64,000 nucleotides of DNA from Tumebacillus avium. Lineage in GTDB: Bacteria; Bacillota; Bacilli; Tumebacillales; Tumebacillaceae. A model generated the notes under the pieces. That model worked only from the letters and a program-made list of their open reading frames with translations, was not told the DNA's origin and ran no database searches. This document shows, one piece after another, positions 36,056 to 46,569 of this stretch (within the stretch, counting starts at the first letter, position 1; each line of letters starts with the position of its first letter). The stretch is taken from assembly GCF_002162355.1 (NCBI RefSeq), contig NZ_CP021434.1, forward strand, positions 4,704,001 through 4,768,000. The letters are read 5' to 3'. Made by a program: the position numbers and the translations under genes.

Positions 36056-36368
36056 ACAGATGCGGCCTGATCGTGTCGAGCAGGGCCTTTTTCGATTGGA
36101 AGCCGTGGATTTTCTCCACCGGCTTGCCGTTTTGAAACAGCACGAGCAAAGGAATGCTCATCACTTCAAAACGCGCGGCGAGCTGACCGTACTCGTCCAC
36201 ATTGACTTTTATGATCGAGAGCTTCGATCCAAACTCCCGGTCCAGCTCATCGAGAACGGGTGCCAGCATCCGGCATGGGCCGCACCAGGGCGCCCAAAAA
36301 TCCACAACTGCCGTTCCTTGCGCGATCAATTCGTTAAAATTCGAATCGGTGGCATTTTGAATCGCCAT
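36054..36368 (-). CDS. trxA: Thioredoxin
   Basis: 104 aa cytosolic disulfide reductase with the WCGPC active site at residues 28-32, cis-Pro in SIPLLVLF, and no signal peptide. Upstream of uvrC, as in B. subtilis. Confidence 0.96.
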   Translation of the reverse strand: MAIQNATDSNFNELIAQGTAVVDFWAPWCGPCRMLAPVLDELDREFGSKLSIIKVNVDEYGQLAARFEVMSIPLLVLFQNGKPVEKIHGFQSKKALLDTIRPHL

Positions 36369-36498
36369 GAGGATCCCCCCATCTCCACTCGCAAAATTAC
36401 GTATGTGCAGAATCTATTTGTATCCATACTATATGTGGTTCTAAACCATCATACCACAAACTTATGGAACCCCACCGACACGAAGAGGAGTGGTTGTC

Positions 36499-36894
36499 TT
36501 GAACCATTTTTTCCAAGAGCAGGTGCTGCCGATGCTGCACAAGCTGATGCCCTACGGCGAACTTGGACCGCGCGTGGAAGTGCGCCAGACGCCCGATGCT
36601 GTCGTTGTGCTGGCGGAGATTCCGGGCCTGAAACACCCTGAACATCTCGATGTCCGCGTGCAGGGCACGATGATCACCATTCGCGGCGAAGTGATCCGCG
36701 AAGATCCGGAAGCGGAAGGGCATGACCTGTTTTACACCGAGCGCATGTACGGCAGATTCTCCCGCTCCGTGCCGCTGCCGGTCGCTGTCGTGCCTGACCG
36801 GGTCGTAGCCAAGTACGAGGACGGAATGCTTCGCGTCACGATGCAAAAAGACACGCTGCAGCCGGGCACACATGTGCCTGTCGATTTTTCTTAA
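36499..36894 (+). CDS. Hsp20/alpha-crystallin-like protein
   Basis: 131 aa. An alpha-crystallin beta-sandwich is visible: AVVVLAEIPGLKHPEHLDVR, VQGTMITIRGEV, FSRSVPLPVAV and YEDGMLRVTM. The V/I-x-V/I C-terminal anchor is not clear (the protein ends in HVPVDFS). The likely start is TTG 36499, eight bases behind gaggag; GTG 36490 would overlap the ribosome-binding site. Small heat-shock chaperones of this kind, or the coat protein CotM, are possible roles. Confidence 0.75.
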   Translation: MNHFFQEQVLPMLHKLMPYGELGPRVEVRQTPDAVVVLAEIPGLKHPEHLDVRVQGTMITIRGEVIREDPEAEGHDLFYTERMYGRFSRSVPLPVAVVPDRVVAKYEDGMLRVTMQKDTLQPGTHVPVDFS

Positions 36895-36927
36895 TACTTC
36901 GCATGTATCAATTTCTGGGAGACGAAC

Positions 36928-36968
36928 AAAAATCCCTGCCCGTTTTTCAAGGGGCAAGGATTTTTTTC
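36928..36968. terminator. Bidirectional terminator between hsp20-like and acyl-ACP reductase-like genes
   Basis: Stem aatccctgccc / ggggcaaggatt with A and T tracts on both sides. Confidence 0.75.
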
Positions 36969-38041
36969 TTGCGTTTTTGTTCGGCGCGCTGCCGGATGCC
37001 GAGAATCTCGTTCGGGCTCAGCAAGCGTTCAAACGAGCGGAACGCCGCCAGCTGAAACCCATGCTTGCGGGCCAGCGCATCGATTTCGCGCACCTGCTCC
37101 ACGCTGATCGATCGCCCCAGCGTAAAACATTCATACCGCCCTTCCAGCGCCAGCAGCATCGTCTCGGCCATGCAGGCGTAGACGATGCCGTGCGGAAGGC
37201 CAAAGGAAAACGGCTTGCCGTCCCATCCGCCCGGCACTTCGACCAGCCCGCCTTCGATGACCAGCACATCGTCGCGCTCCGCCGCCACACGCTGTGACAC
37301 ATCGCGCGGGCGCGCCACATCGCAGACCACCGCACCCGGCTTGAGGTCTTCCGGATGAATCAGCTCTTCTGCCGCCGAGGATACGGCGAGGATGATGTCC
37401 GCTTCCCGGACCGCCTCGCGCAGGTCGGGCTGAATGTCGGCCAGCACCGAGGATTCGGAAAAAATCATCCCGGCTAAGCCTTCGAGCTTCTCTTCGCTTC
37501 TCGCCGTCAGGATCAGACGCCCGACCGATGCTGCCATCATCCGGGCACAGACCGCGCCGATCGACCCGGTTGCCCCCACCACGCAGAGGTTGGCGCGGCC
37601 CAGATCGATGCCCATCAGCCCCGCCGCCTGACAGGTCGCCTGAATCGCTGTGGCGACCGTATAGGAATTGCCGGTCGTCACCGGGACGGACAGCTGCCGG
37701 GCGACGGTGATGCCGGCGTCCCCGACCACCGAGGTCAGCGCGCCAAGGCCAACGATCTGCGCACCTTGACGCTCCGCTTTCTTGCAGGCGGCGACAATTT
37801 TGCGCAGGACAAACGGCACGGGCAGGTCGAGCAGTTGGCGGGAGGTCAGCGTCGTCGCGACCAGCCAGCCTTCCGCTTCCGCCCCCCGCACGCGGATGTT
37901 CTGCATATGCTGGGCGTTGATCGGCGGGGCGTGTTTCAGAAACGACTCCACCCACTCGCTGGAAAACCGGTCGACCAAGGGAAATTTACGCGCCACATCA
38001 CTTGTGTCAAACGGGTGAATCACAAAGCCGAACTTGCCCAT
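36947..38041 (-). CDS. Acyl-ACP reductase homologue (AAR-like dehydrogenase)
   Basis: 364 aa. The protein parallels cyanobacterial long-chain acyl-ACP reductase along its length: GLGALTSVVGDAG (98-110), TTGNSYTVATAIQ (122-134), the Rossmann loop VVGATGSIGAVCARMM (154-169), and above all YACMAETMLLALEG (288-301), where Cys290 corresponds to the catalytic Cys that carries the acyl group in the Synechococcus enzyme. AAR reduces acyl-ACP/CoA to fatty aldehyde with NADPH. It is about 25 residues longer at the C terminus (basic tail). The start abuts the SRPBCC stop codon. Alternative: a shikimate-dehydrogenase-like fold with another thioester substrate. Confidence 0.75.
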   Translation of the reverse strand: MGKFGFVIHPFDTSDVARKFPLVDRFSSEWVESFLKHAPPINAQHMQNIRVRGAEAEGWLVATTLTSRQLLDLPVPFVLRKIVAACKKAERQGAQIVGLGALTSVVGDAGITVARQLSVPVTTGNSYTVATAIQATCQAAGLMGIDLGRANLCVVGATGSIGAVCARMMAASVGRLILTARSEEKLEGLAGMIFSESSVLADIQPDLREAVREADIILAVSSAAEELIHPEDLKPGAVVCDVARPRDVSQRVAAERDDVLVIEGGLVEVPGGWDGKPFSFGLPHGIVYACMAETMLLALEGRYECFTLGRSISVEQVREIDALARKHGFQLAAFRSFERLLSPNEILGIRQRAEQKRKKKILAP

Positions 38042-38485
38042 CTACTGCGTCTCCGTTTCACAGCGCGACTTGATGGCGCGAAGCATCGCTTCCCCGTTTT
38101 GGCGCAGCTTCAGCGTGGCGACCGGGTTGAGCAGGGAGGAAAGCATCGGCACGCCAAAATCAAAGTCGACGAGAAGCGTCACTTTGCACTGCCCGTCCGC
38201 ATCTTCCACACGCCATTCCCCTTCAAAACGCTTCAGGTCGCCGCTGACTTGGCGGTAGGAGATGCGGCCGTTGTCCGGATCAAATTCATCGCGTTCCAGC
38301 CAGCGAAAATTCATGCCGGAGATCGACGTATCCCAGGCGGTCACCGTCCAGCCCTCGCCTTTCTCGACGACCTCGAGCTTGTTCAGGGAAGGCATGAAGC
38401 GCGGGTAGGACTCCATGTCGGAGATCAGGCCATACACGCGGCTGCGGTCTCCGGAGATCAGTTCGCTCACTTCCACACATGGCAT
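38042..38485 (-). CDS. SRPBCC (START-like) protein
   Basis: 147 aa of the START/Bet v1-like fold resembling COQ10/RatA and polyketide cyclases. The opening EVSELISGDRSRVYGLISDM and the segment MESYPRFMPSLNKLEVV are typical. Such proteins bind hydrophobic ligands. It lies between the aminotransferase (17 nt) and the acyl-ACP reductase-like gene (0 nt), which suggests it binds an acyl chain or intermediate of that pathway; this is inference from context. Confidence 0.75.
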   Translation of the reverse strand: MPCVEVSELISGDRSRVYGLISDMESYPRFMPSLNKLEVVEKGEGWTVTAWDTSISGMNFRWLERDEFDPDNGRISYRQVSGDLKRFEGEWRVEDADGQCKVTLLVDFDFGVPMLSSLLNPVATLKLRQNGEAMLRAIKSRCETETQ

Positions 38486-38502
38486 GTTCCTGCACCCCTT
38501 TC

Positions 38503-39741
38503 TTACGAAATTTGCAGTTGCTGCCGCCCCGACTGCAGCGCCGCTTCCAGCACGCTCACCACCTGGTCGATCTCATGCTGGTCGATCGTCAGCGGCGGCT
38601 CGATGCGGGTGACGCTGAGATTGTGTAACGCAAACGCCGTCAGCACGCCGCCGCTGATCATCTCGCTCAAGATCAGCCCGCCCAGCGCGTCAGATGTAAA
38701 CTCCAGCCCGATCAGGAGGCCGATGCCCCGCACTTCTTGGATCGTGCCCGGATAGCGCTCCTGCAGGCCGCGCAGTTTGGTGAGCAGATACTCGCCTTTC
38801 CACGCCGCCTGCTCTTCCAATTTTTCCGACTCCAGCACGTCCAGCGCCGCATTGGCTGCCGCACAGGCCAGCGGATTGCCGCCAAATGTCGACGTGTGCA
38901 GGAGCGGCGCCGCCTCGTACTGCTCATAGAGGTGCGGACGGGCGACCACCGCGCCGATCGGCATCACGCCGCCGCCCAGCGCCTTGGCGAGGCAGAGGAT
39001 GTCCGGCACGACCCCTTCATGCTCGACAGCAAACTTCTTGCCGGTGCGGCCAAGCCCAGTCTGCACTTCATCGGCGATCAACAGCGCCCCCGCCGCATCA
39101 CAGATCTCCCGCACCTGCTGCAGATAGCCCGGCGGCGGCAGAATCACGCCCGCCTCGCCTTGCACCGGTTCCAAGATCACTGCGGCCGTCTGCTCATCGA
39201 CCAGTTGGCGGAGCAGCTCGGCGTCGCCAAACGGCACGTGTAAAAAGCCGTCCAACAGCGGCTGAAACGGATCGCGGTACGTGTCTTTGCCCGATGCGGA
39301 CAGCGCGCCCAGCGTTTTGCCGTGAAAACCGCCGATCGCAGCGACGATCTTCGTGCGCCCGGTGCTCAGGCGAGCCAGCTTCAGCGCCGCTTCCACCGCT
39401 TCCGCACCCGAGTTGCAAAAGAAGCTGTATTGCAAGTCGCCCGGTGTGATCCGCGCCAATTTTTCGGCAAGATCGGCCATCGGCTTGGATAGCAGCACTT
39501 TGCTCGCCAGCGGCATCCGGTGCAGCTGCGCCGCCACCGCCTCGAGAATTCTCTGGTTACGATGCCCAAATGAATAAGCGCCATACCCGCCGACACAGTC
39601 GATATACGTGGTGCCGTCCGTGTCGCGGACGCGGGAGCCGCGCGCTTCGTCTTCGACTTGCGCCAGTCCCATCACGCGCAGGAGTCGGGCCAGTCCGGGG
39701 TTGATAAATTGTTCATATTGTTCGATCACGCGATCTTTCAT
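38503..39741 (-). CDS. Class III PLP-dependent aminotransferase
   Basis: 412 aa. PLP-binding NSGAEA (110-115), EPVQGE (191-196), DEVQTG (224-229) and Lys253 in CLAKALGG are intact. The N-terminal [14 protein letters not shown] segment is typical of a subgroup between ornithine/putrescine transaminases and ones found next to thioester reductases. Ribosome-binding aaaggagaa lies 9 nt before ATG 39741, and only 14 nt separate it from spoVAF. With an aldehyde-forming reductase in the same operon, amination of a fatty aldehyde is a reasonable proposal. Acetylornithine or putrescine activity is the main alternative. Confidence 0.82.
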   Translation of the reverse strand: MKDRVIEQYEQFINPGLARLLRVMGLAQVEDEARGSRVRDTDGTTYIDCVGGYGAYSFGHRNQRILEAVAAQLHRMPLASKVLLSKPMADLAEKLARITPGDLQYSFFCNSGAEAVEAALKLARLSTGRTKIVAAIGGFHGKTLGALSASGKDTYRDPFQPLLDGFLHVPFGDAELLRQLVDEQTAAVILEPVQGEAGVILPPPGYLQQVREICDAAGALLIADEVQTGLGRTGKKFAVEHEGVVPDILCLAKALGGGVMPIGAVVARPHLYEQYEAAPLLHTSTFGGNPLACAAANAALDVLESEKLEEQAAWKGEYLLTKLRGLQERYPGTIQEVRGIGLLIGLEFTSDALGGLILSEMISGGVLTAFALHNLSVTRIEPPLTIDQHEIDQVVSVLEAALQSGRQQLQIS

Positions 39742-39755
39742 CGGGAATTCTCCTT

Positions 39756-41231
39756 TTACTTGCGGGTGTCGTCACGCGGGTGCAGGATCTTCGGACGTTT
39801 CGTGTTCCATTCGACCGGCGAACGGAACAGGACGTGGACCAGGGCGTTCCAGTTGAACGGCACAAGCGGCCAGAAGTACGGCGTTTCGAGCGACTTGGTG
39901 CGGATGAGCAGGATCAGCCAGAGCACAACTCCGGCGATAAAACCAAAGAAGCCAAAGATCCCGGTGATCACGAGCAGCCCGAGGCGCACAAGCTGGTTGG
40001 CCAGCGACAGTTCATAACTGGGCGTGGCGAACGTGCCCATCGCGGCGATCGCCGTGAAGAGAATCACTTCGTTGGAGAAGAATCCGATCTCGATCGCGAC
40101 CTGCCCGATCATCAAGGCGGCGACGAGACCCAGCGCCGCTCCGAGCGGACTCGGCGTATGCACCGCCGCCATGCGCAACAAGCCAAGGCCGATCTCGGCG
40201 AACAGGAGCTGCCAGAACAGCGTGACCGCCAGTTCCTTGTCCGGAATCGTAAATTCGAAAAAGCTTGGCATAAACGCCTGATTCATCACCTGCCCCATCC
40301 AGAGCGGGCTGAGCAGGATCGAGAATAAAATCGCAATAAAGCGCAGCCAGCGCACATAGACGCCGATGATCGGCTTCTGGCGGAACTCCTCGGCGTGCTG
40401 CACATGGTGGAAAAAGGTCGTCGGCGTGATCATCACGCTTGGCGAAGTGTCGACATAGATCAGGACATGCCCTTCGAGCAGATGCACCGCCGCCACGTCG
40501 GGGCGTTCGGTATAGCGCACCATCGGGTACGGGTTCCAGTTCTTGCCGAACATCAGCTCTTCGATCGTTTTTTCAGCCATCGGCAGGCCGTCGATGGTGA
40601 TCTCCTGCAACTTGTTTTTGATCAGTTTGACCAGGTCGGGGTTGGCGATGTCTTCAATGTAGGAGACGACGATGTCCGTTTTCGAGCGCTTGCCGACCTG
40701 CACGTATTCCATGCGCAGACCGGGGTCGCGGACGCGGCGGCGGGTCAGGGCGGTGTTGAAGATCATCGTCTCGACAAATCCATCGCGGGACCCGCGCACG
40801 ACGCGTTCCAGGTCCGGTTCGGCCGGGCCGCGCGCCGGATAGGTGCGGGCGTCGATCGAGATCGCTTTCGCTTCCCCGTCGATCAGGAAGACGAGCGGTC
40901 CGGAGAGCACAGCCGTCTTGACCGTTTCCATGTCCTCGACGATCTCCACTTCGAGGTAGCCGATCTGCGTTTCGAGCAATTTTTTGATCTCGTTGCTGTT
41001 CAGCGCATTTTCGGGGAGCTGGGCCAGATGCTCCATGATCCGGTTCATGATGTCGTCTTTCGCAAATCCGTCCACAAAATACAAGGCGAACTTCTTGCCG
41101 CCGTATTGCAGCTCCCGGCAGATCATATCGAAACTTTTTTTCACGCCAAGCTCTTGGTTCAGGATGTCGATATTTTGCTGAAGCTGCGTGTTGAGGGCGC
41201 GCTTTTGCGGGGTTTCGACGATGTCAGGCAC
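39756..41231 (-). CDS. spoVAF: Spore membrane protein SpoVAF (GerA family)
   Basis: 491 aa with the GerA-type soluble N-terminal region (1-290) and about five membrane helices from residue 290. The GerA-family core with ARGPAEPDLERVVRGSRDGF and SYIEDIAN is clear, and the N terminus plus overall form fit SpoVAF rather than a full GerXA germinant receptor. No GerB/GerC partners are present, and the rest of the spoVA operon is not here. GTG 41231 is preferred because aaggaggtg is 6-7 nt away; GTG 41240 overlaps it. SpoVA proteins act in dipicolinate transport and early germination. Confidence 0.82.
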   Translation of the reverse strand: MPDIVETPQKRALNTQLQQNIDILNQELGVKKSFDMICRELQYGGKKFALYFVDGFAKDDIMNRIMEHLAQLPENALNSNEIKKLLETQIGYLEVEIVEDMETVKTAVLSGPLVFLIDGEAKAISIDARTYPARGPAEPDLERVVRGSRDGFVETMIFNTALTRRRVRDPGLRMEYVQVGKRSKTDIVVSYIEDIANPDLVKLIKNKLQEITIDGLPMAEKTIEELMFGKNWNPYPMVRYTERPDVAAVHLLEGHVLIYVDTSPSVMITPTTFFHHVQHAEEFRQKPIIGVYVRWLRFIAILFSILLSPLWMGQVMNQAFMPSFFEFTIPDKELAVTLFWQLLFAEIGLGLLRMAAVHTPSPLGAALGLVAALMIGQVAIEIGFFSNEVILFTAIAAMGTFATPSYELSLANQLVRLGLLVITGIFGFFGFIAGVVLWLILLIRTKSLETPYFWPLVPFNWNALVHVLFRSPVEWNTKRPKILHPRDDTRK

Positions 41232-41334
41232 GGGCAGCACCTCCTTTTATACATTCCAATACCCACCAGTATGAACCTTGGATGAAGCGGTTCAAACATG
41301 GGAATGCTACTTTGCAGAATTGGAGGTGTGTAGG

Positions 41335-41586
41335 ATGGAAAAGAAAGACAGAAAGAAATGGTTTCGCAACTATGAGCTGGAGTACGTGCAGTCGGTGAGC
41401 AACACGTTGGTGCCGGAAGAGTTTCCGGAAGGGCCGTATGGCGCGTCGGTGTTTAACGACCAGCATCTCGGGAAGTCCTCGCCGTGGGAGCCGGGTCAGC
41501 ATACCAACCACCGCTTCTTCGACGAGAATCCCGCCTTTACTGACGAAATTGCCCACCCCGAAGACGCCGATCTCCCCGATCTGTAA
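41335..41586 (+). CDS. Small acidic protein, possibly DUF3905-like
   Basis: 83 aa, no membrane segment. It contains YVQSVSNTLVPEEFPEGPYG and HLGKSSPWEPGQHTNHRFF, then an acidic tail. ATG 41335 follows ggaggtgtgtagg. It is transcribed divergently from spoVAF across about 100 bp, so it may also be a sporulation gene. Resemblance to the DUF3905 family is from memory and weak. Function unknown. Confidence 0.6.
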   Translation: MEKKDRKKWFRNYELEYVQSVSNTLVPEEFPEGPYGASVFNDQHLGKSSPWEPGQHTNHRFFDENPAFTDEIAHPEDADLPDL

Positions 41587-41591
41587 AATAG

Positions 41592-41624
41592 AAAAAGCCC
41601 TGCTCCGGATGGAGCAGGGCTTTT
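41592..41624. terminator. Bidirectional terminator
   Basis: Stem aagccctgctcc / ggagcagggctt flanked by A and T tracts, between the 83-aa gene and pspA, which converge on it. Confidence 0.85.
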
Positions 41625-41636
41625 GTATGGACACCG

Positions 41637-42305
41637 TTATTTGTTGAGCTTTGCTTTCAGCGCTTGAAGCTCCGCGTCGATGTCGGAGGTGTCCTTTTTC
41701 TTCAGTTCAGCAAATTCGCGGTCGAGCGACTTGCTGGCGGACACTTCCTCGGAAGCTTCTGCTTCCGCTTCGAGCTGGAGGACTTTGTCTTCCATGCGGG
41801 AGAAGCCTGCCGCCGCGTTGTTCGAGCCGATGCCGGAGAGGGTCTGGTTGATCTGCTTCTGCGCTTTCGCCGCTTCGGCGCGGGCTTTCAAGGTGTCGCG
41901 CTTGTTTTTCATCTCGGCGAGCTGATCTTTCATCTCGCTCAGCTTGCCGCGCAGATTGTCAGCAACCGTTTTCGCGCCTTCGTGCTGCGCTTTGAAATCG
42001 GCCGCTTTCTCCGCCATCGCCTTTTTGTCGACGAGCGCGCGGCGCGCCAGGTCTTCATTGCCCGCTTCCAGCGCCTGCAAGGCTTGCGCTTCCCGCTTTT
42101 CCACGAGCTCCTGCGTTTCCTGATACTGCTGCTGGAGCTTTTTCTCCACGGCGATCTGCTTGGCCACCGCAGCTTCCGCATCCCCGATATCTTCTTCCAT
42201 GTCGCGCAGGTACTGATCGAGCATCTTCACCGGATCTTCCGCTTTGTCGATCAGTGCGTTCAGGTTGGCCATCGTCAAATCACGCAGTCGTTTAAACAGT
42301 GCCAT
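41637..42305 (-). CDS. pspA: PspA/IM30-family protein
   Basis: 222 aa, nearly all alpha-helical coiled coil, starting with the amphipathic MALFKRLRDLTMANLNALI that binds membranes. ESCRT-III-related PspA proteins protect the cytoplasmic membrane during envelope stress. Residues DQYLRDMEEDIGDAEAAVA lie in the first long helix, and GFSRMEDKV in helix 5. Single gene, convergent with the 83-aa gene and divergent from the SLH-fused binding protein. Confidence 0.9.
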   Translation of the reverse strand: MALFKRLRDLTMANLNALIDKAEDPVKMLDQYLRDMEEDIGDAEAAVAKQIAVEKKLQQQYQETQELVEKREAQALQALEAGNEDLARRALVDKKAMAEKAADFKAQHEGAKTVADNLRGKLSEMKDQLAEMKNKRDTLKARAEAAKAQKQINQTLSGIGSNNAAAGFSRMEDKVLQLEAEAEASEEVSASKSLDREFAELKKKDTSDIDAELQALKAKLNK

Positions 42306-42461
42306 CTATGTCTACCTCCCAAGAGTGTGATTCCTGTATTTGTTATGTAATACGGTTCAACCCTCCCCATGGTTTCACCATTCTTGCAAAAATTTTTCAC
42401 GAGAGCCGCATCTGCCGCCGGGAAGACTAAGCAAAAAGCATGCGAGAGGAGACCTACGCTC

Positions 42462-44585
42462 ATGAAACAGGCCAAACGCTTGCTCATCCCCTGTCTCGCT
42501 GCACTGCTCACCGCCGTGTGCGTCCTGCCTGCTCCCCAGCGGCAGGCGCATGCCCAACCGATGGCGCAGGTTGCCAACGCGGCCGGCGACACCTCTGCTT
42601 TTTATCTGGCCACGCGCTCGAACTGGATCTCGCTGATGCCGGGAGACATCTCGCTCATTCAGCTTAACACACAGGAAGGTCTGGTCCGTCAAGCGCCGGA
42701 CGGCAAGATTCTGCCCGGGCTCGCCGCTTCCTGGCAGCCTTCCGCCGACGGAAAGACGTTCACCTTTACTTTGCGCGACAACCTCAAGTATCACGATGGA
42801 ACGACGATCACCGCCCAAGACTTTGTGTACCGCTGGAGCAGCGACAAGGAATTTATGCGTACTTTCTTGGAGATCGAAAGCGTTACAGCCTCCGACAACA
42901 AGACGCTGAGCATCACGTTTACCCATCCCGGCGATTATTTTACCCGCAATCTCGCGACCGGCAATTTTGTCCCGATCCGCCAAGCATTTGCTGAAGCAAA
43001 AGGCGATGCATTTGGCACGACGCCAGCCAACACGCAATTCAGCGGCCCGTACACGGTGACCGAATGGAGCGACACGCTGGTGCGGCTGGAACGCAACCCG
43101 AATTACTGGGACGTGCCAAGCGTGAAAGTTCCCCGCGCCGTGATCTATCTCGACGTGCCGCAGGACACGGCCTGGCGGATGTATAACGAAGGAAAGCTCG
43201 ATGAGATCGCGCTCGACGACAGCCAGGCCTTTATGGCGGTCCCGGATGAAACGCACCCTGCACCGCGCCTGTCGACCGCCTATTTCCTGATCCAATCCAA
43301 AACCGGGCCGCTGGCCAACCGGCATGTGCGGCGGGCGCTTGCTTATGCCAACCCTTGGTTCTCCTGGACAGGCGCATACGGTCACGGCGGCTTTGTGCCG
43401 GAAGGGATGGCCGGGCTGAACAGCACGTTCCGCGAAGAGCACGCACCGTCGCTCATCCCCGATCCCTACGTGGCCAAAAGCGAGCTGGCCACAGGGCTGC
43501 GCGAGCTAAAACTCGGCCAACTGCCGCCGATCGACCTTTATCTGGACAGCATGAACCTGCCGGATTTCGGAAGTTTCTATCATGAGGTGCTTGGGATTAC
43601 GATCAACCCGAAAGTGGTGCCGTATCAGCAGCGGCTGGAACTGGCCGAAGACGGCGTTGCTCCGATGTCGTATCACATCTGGGCGGCCGACTTTGACGAC
43701 CCGGCCAACTTTTTGGAACTGTTCCACTCGCAGCGCGGTCCGTATGCGGCCAACTGGAGCAACGCCGAGTACGACCGGCTGCTCGATGCTGCCTACAATT
43801 CGTCGCAGCGGGCGGTGCGGATGCAGAATCTGCAAGCGGCTGAAGATCTCTTGTTGCAGGAAGCACCGGTCATCCCGCTGTATCAGATGCAGCAGGTGCA
43901 TCTCGTGCAGCCGTTCACCGTTCTGCAGCGTCCGCCGTCTTCGATCGGCGATGCCTTCCTTCTGCGCGACTCCAGCAAAGGGCCGCGCGCTGCCAAATCG
44001 ATCCTCGATTTTGCCGATCAAAGCTCGATCTCGCAATACGCGCTGGCGGCGGCGACACAGCTGTATAACCAAAATGTCATTCGCGGTTCGGTAAACGCCA
44101 ACGATGAGCTGAACTTCTACCCCCGCTCCAACGTATCGCGCGAAGAGTTTGTCACCATGGTCGTCAAAAGTCTCGGCCTGGCGGAAGACTTTGCGCCGCT
44201 GCCGTTCACCGATGTCAGCGATGACCGCTGGTCGGCGCCGTTCATTCGCGCTGCTGTGGCAGCCGGCGTGATTAAAGGCAGCACCAACGCGGCCGGAGAG
44301 CAAGTCTTCCGTCCGGGCGACAAGATCACCCGCGCCGAGATCGCGACCGTGCTGGTCAATGCGCTGCAGTTGCAGAAGAAGACCGCCCCGGCGTTCAGCG
44401 ATGTGAAAAGCAACCACTGGGCGTACAGCTTTATCCTCACCGCCCGCGCCAACAACCTGATCTCCGGCACTTCGAATGAGACGTTTGGCCCGGAAGCGGC
44501 AGCCTCCCGTCAAGATGCGGCCGTGATGATCTACAACGGACTGAAAATAAAACCGACACCTAGTACCAGTACCACACTACAATAA
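42462..44585 (+). CDS. Oligopeptide-binding protein fused to three SLH domains
   Basis: 707 aa. A signal peptide (cleavage after AHA near residue 32) without lipobox is followed by a family-5 solute-binding domain (about 70-510; LAASWQPSADGKTFTFTLRD, KYHDGTTITAQDFVYRW). From about 515 to the end there are three S-layer-homology repeats; the second and third begin with FTDVSDDRWSAPFI and FSDVKSNHWAYSFI. The binding domain would thus be held to the wall by SLH repeats instead of a lipid anchor. No permease or ATPase gene is adjacent. ATG 42462 follows gagaggag. Confidence 0.88.
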   Translation: MKQAKRLLIPCLAALLTAVCVLPAPQRQAHAQPMAQVANAAGDTSAFYLATRSNWISLMPGDISLIQLNTQEGLVRQAPDGKILPGLAASWQPSADGKTFTFTLRDNLKYHDGTTITAQDFVYRWSSDKEFMRTFLEIESVTASDNKTLSITFTHPGDYFTRNLATGNFVPIRQAFAEAKGDAFGTTPANTQFSGPYTVTEWSDTLVRLERNPNYWDVPSVKVPRAVIYLDVPQDTAWRMYNEGKLDEIALDDSQAFMAVPDETHPAPRLSTAYFLIQSKTGPLANRHVRRALAYANPWFSWTGAYGHGGFVPEGMAGLNSTFREEHAPSLIPDPYVAKSELATGLRELKLGQLPPIDLYLDSMNLPDFGSFYHEVLGITINPKVVPYQQRLELAEDGVAPMSYHIWAADFDDPANFLELFHSQRGPYAANWSNAEYDRLLDAAYNSSQRAVRMQNLQAAEDLLLQEAPVIPLYQMQQVHLVQPFTVLQRPPSSIGDAFLLRDSSKGPRAAKSILDFADQSSISQYALAAATQLYNQNVIRGSVNANDELNFYPRSNVSREEFVTMVVKSLGLAEDFAPLPFTDVSDDRWSAPFIRAAVAAGVIKGSTNAAGEQVFRPGDKITRAEIATVLVNALQLQKKTAPAFSDVKSNHWAYSFILTARANNLISGTSNETFGPEAAASRQDAAVMIYNGLKIKPTPSTSTTLQ

Positions 44586-44590
44586 TCGCA

Positions 44591-44625
44591 AAAAGCATCT
44601 CTGCCACGAAGGCGGAGATGCTTTT
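44591..44625. terminator. Bidirectional terminator after the SLH fusion gene and acsA
   Basis: Stem aaaagcatctc / gagatgctttt with imperfect centre. It serves both converging genes. Confidence 0.8.
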
Positions 44626-44648
44626 CTTATAGTCTTCAATTCCTACTC

Positions 44649-46376
<1,728 letters not shown>

Positions 46377-46436
46377 ACTCCGGTTCCTCCTTCAACTCCG
46401 AAATATTCAAAATTCGAAATAATCTTGTTGCTAGAC

Positions 46437-46466
46437 ATTGTAGCACAAGTTAACAAAATGCCACAA
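46437..46466 (-). promoter_or_regulatory. Possible promoter of acsA
   Basis: Minus strand TTGTGG (46461-46466), 18-bp spacer, TACAAT (46437-46442). No clear catabolite-responsive element was recognised. Confidence 0.45.
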
Positions 46467-46569
46467 CGAATAGTTTTCCTCTTTCTAGTAGAATCTATGT
46501 TGATTGTATGTGCGGTTTCTTCAAATAATTATTGTATAATTGGAAACATCAACGGAGGTGAATCCGTCT

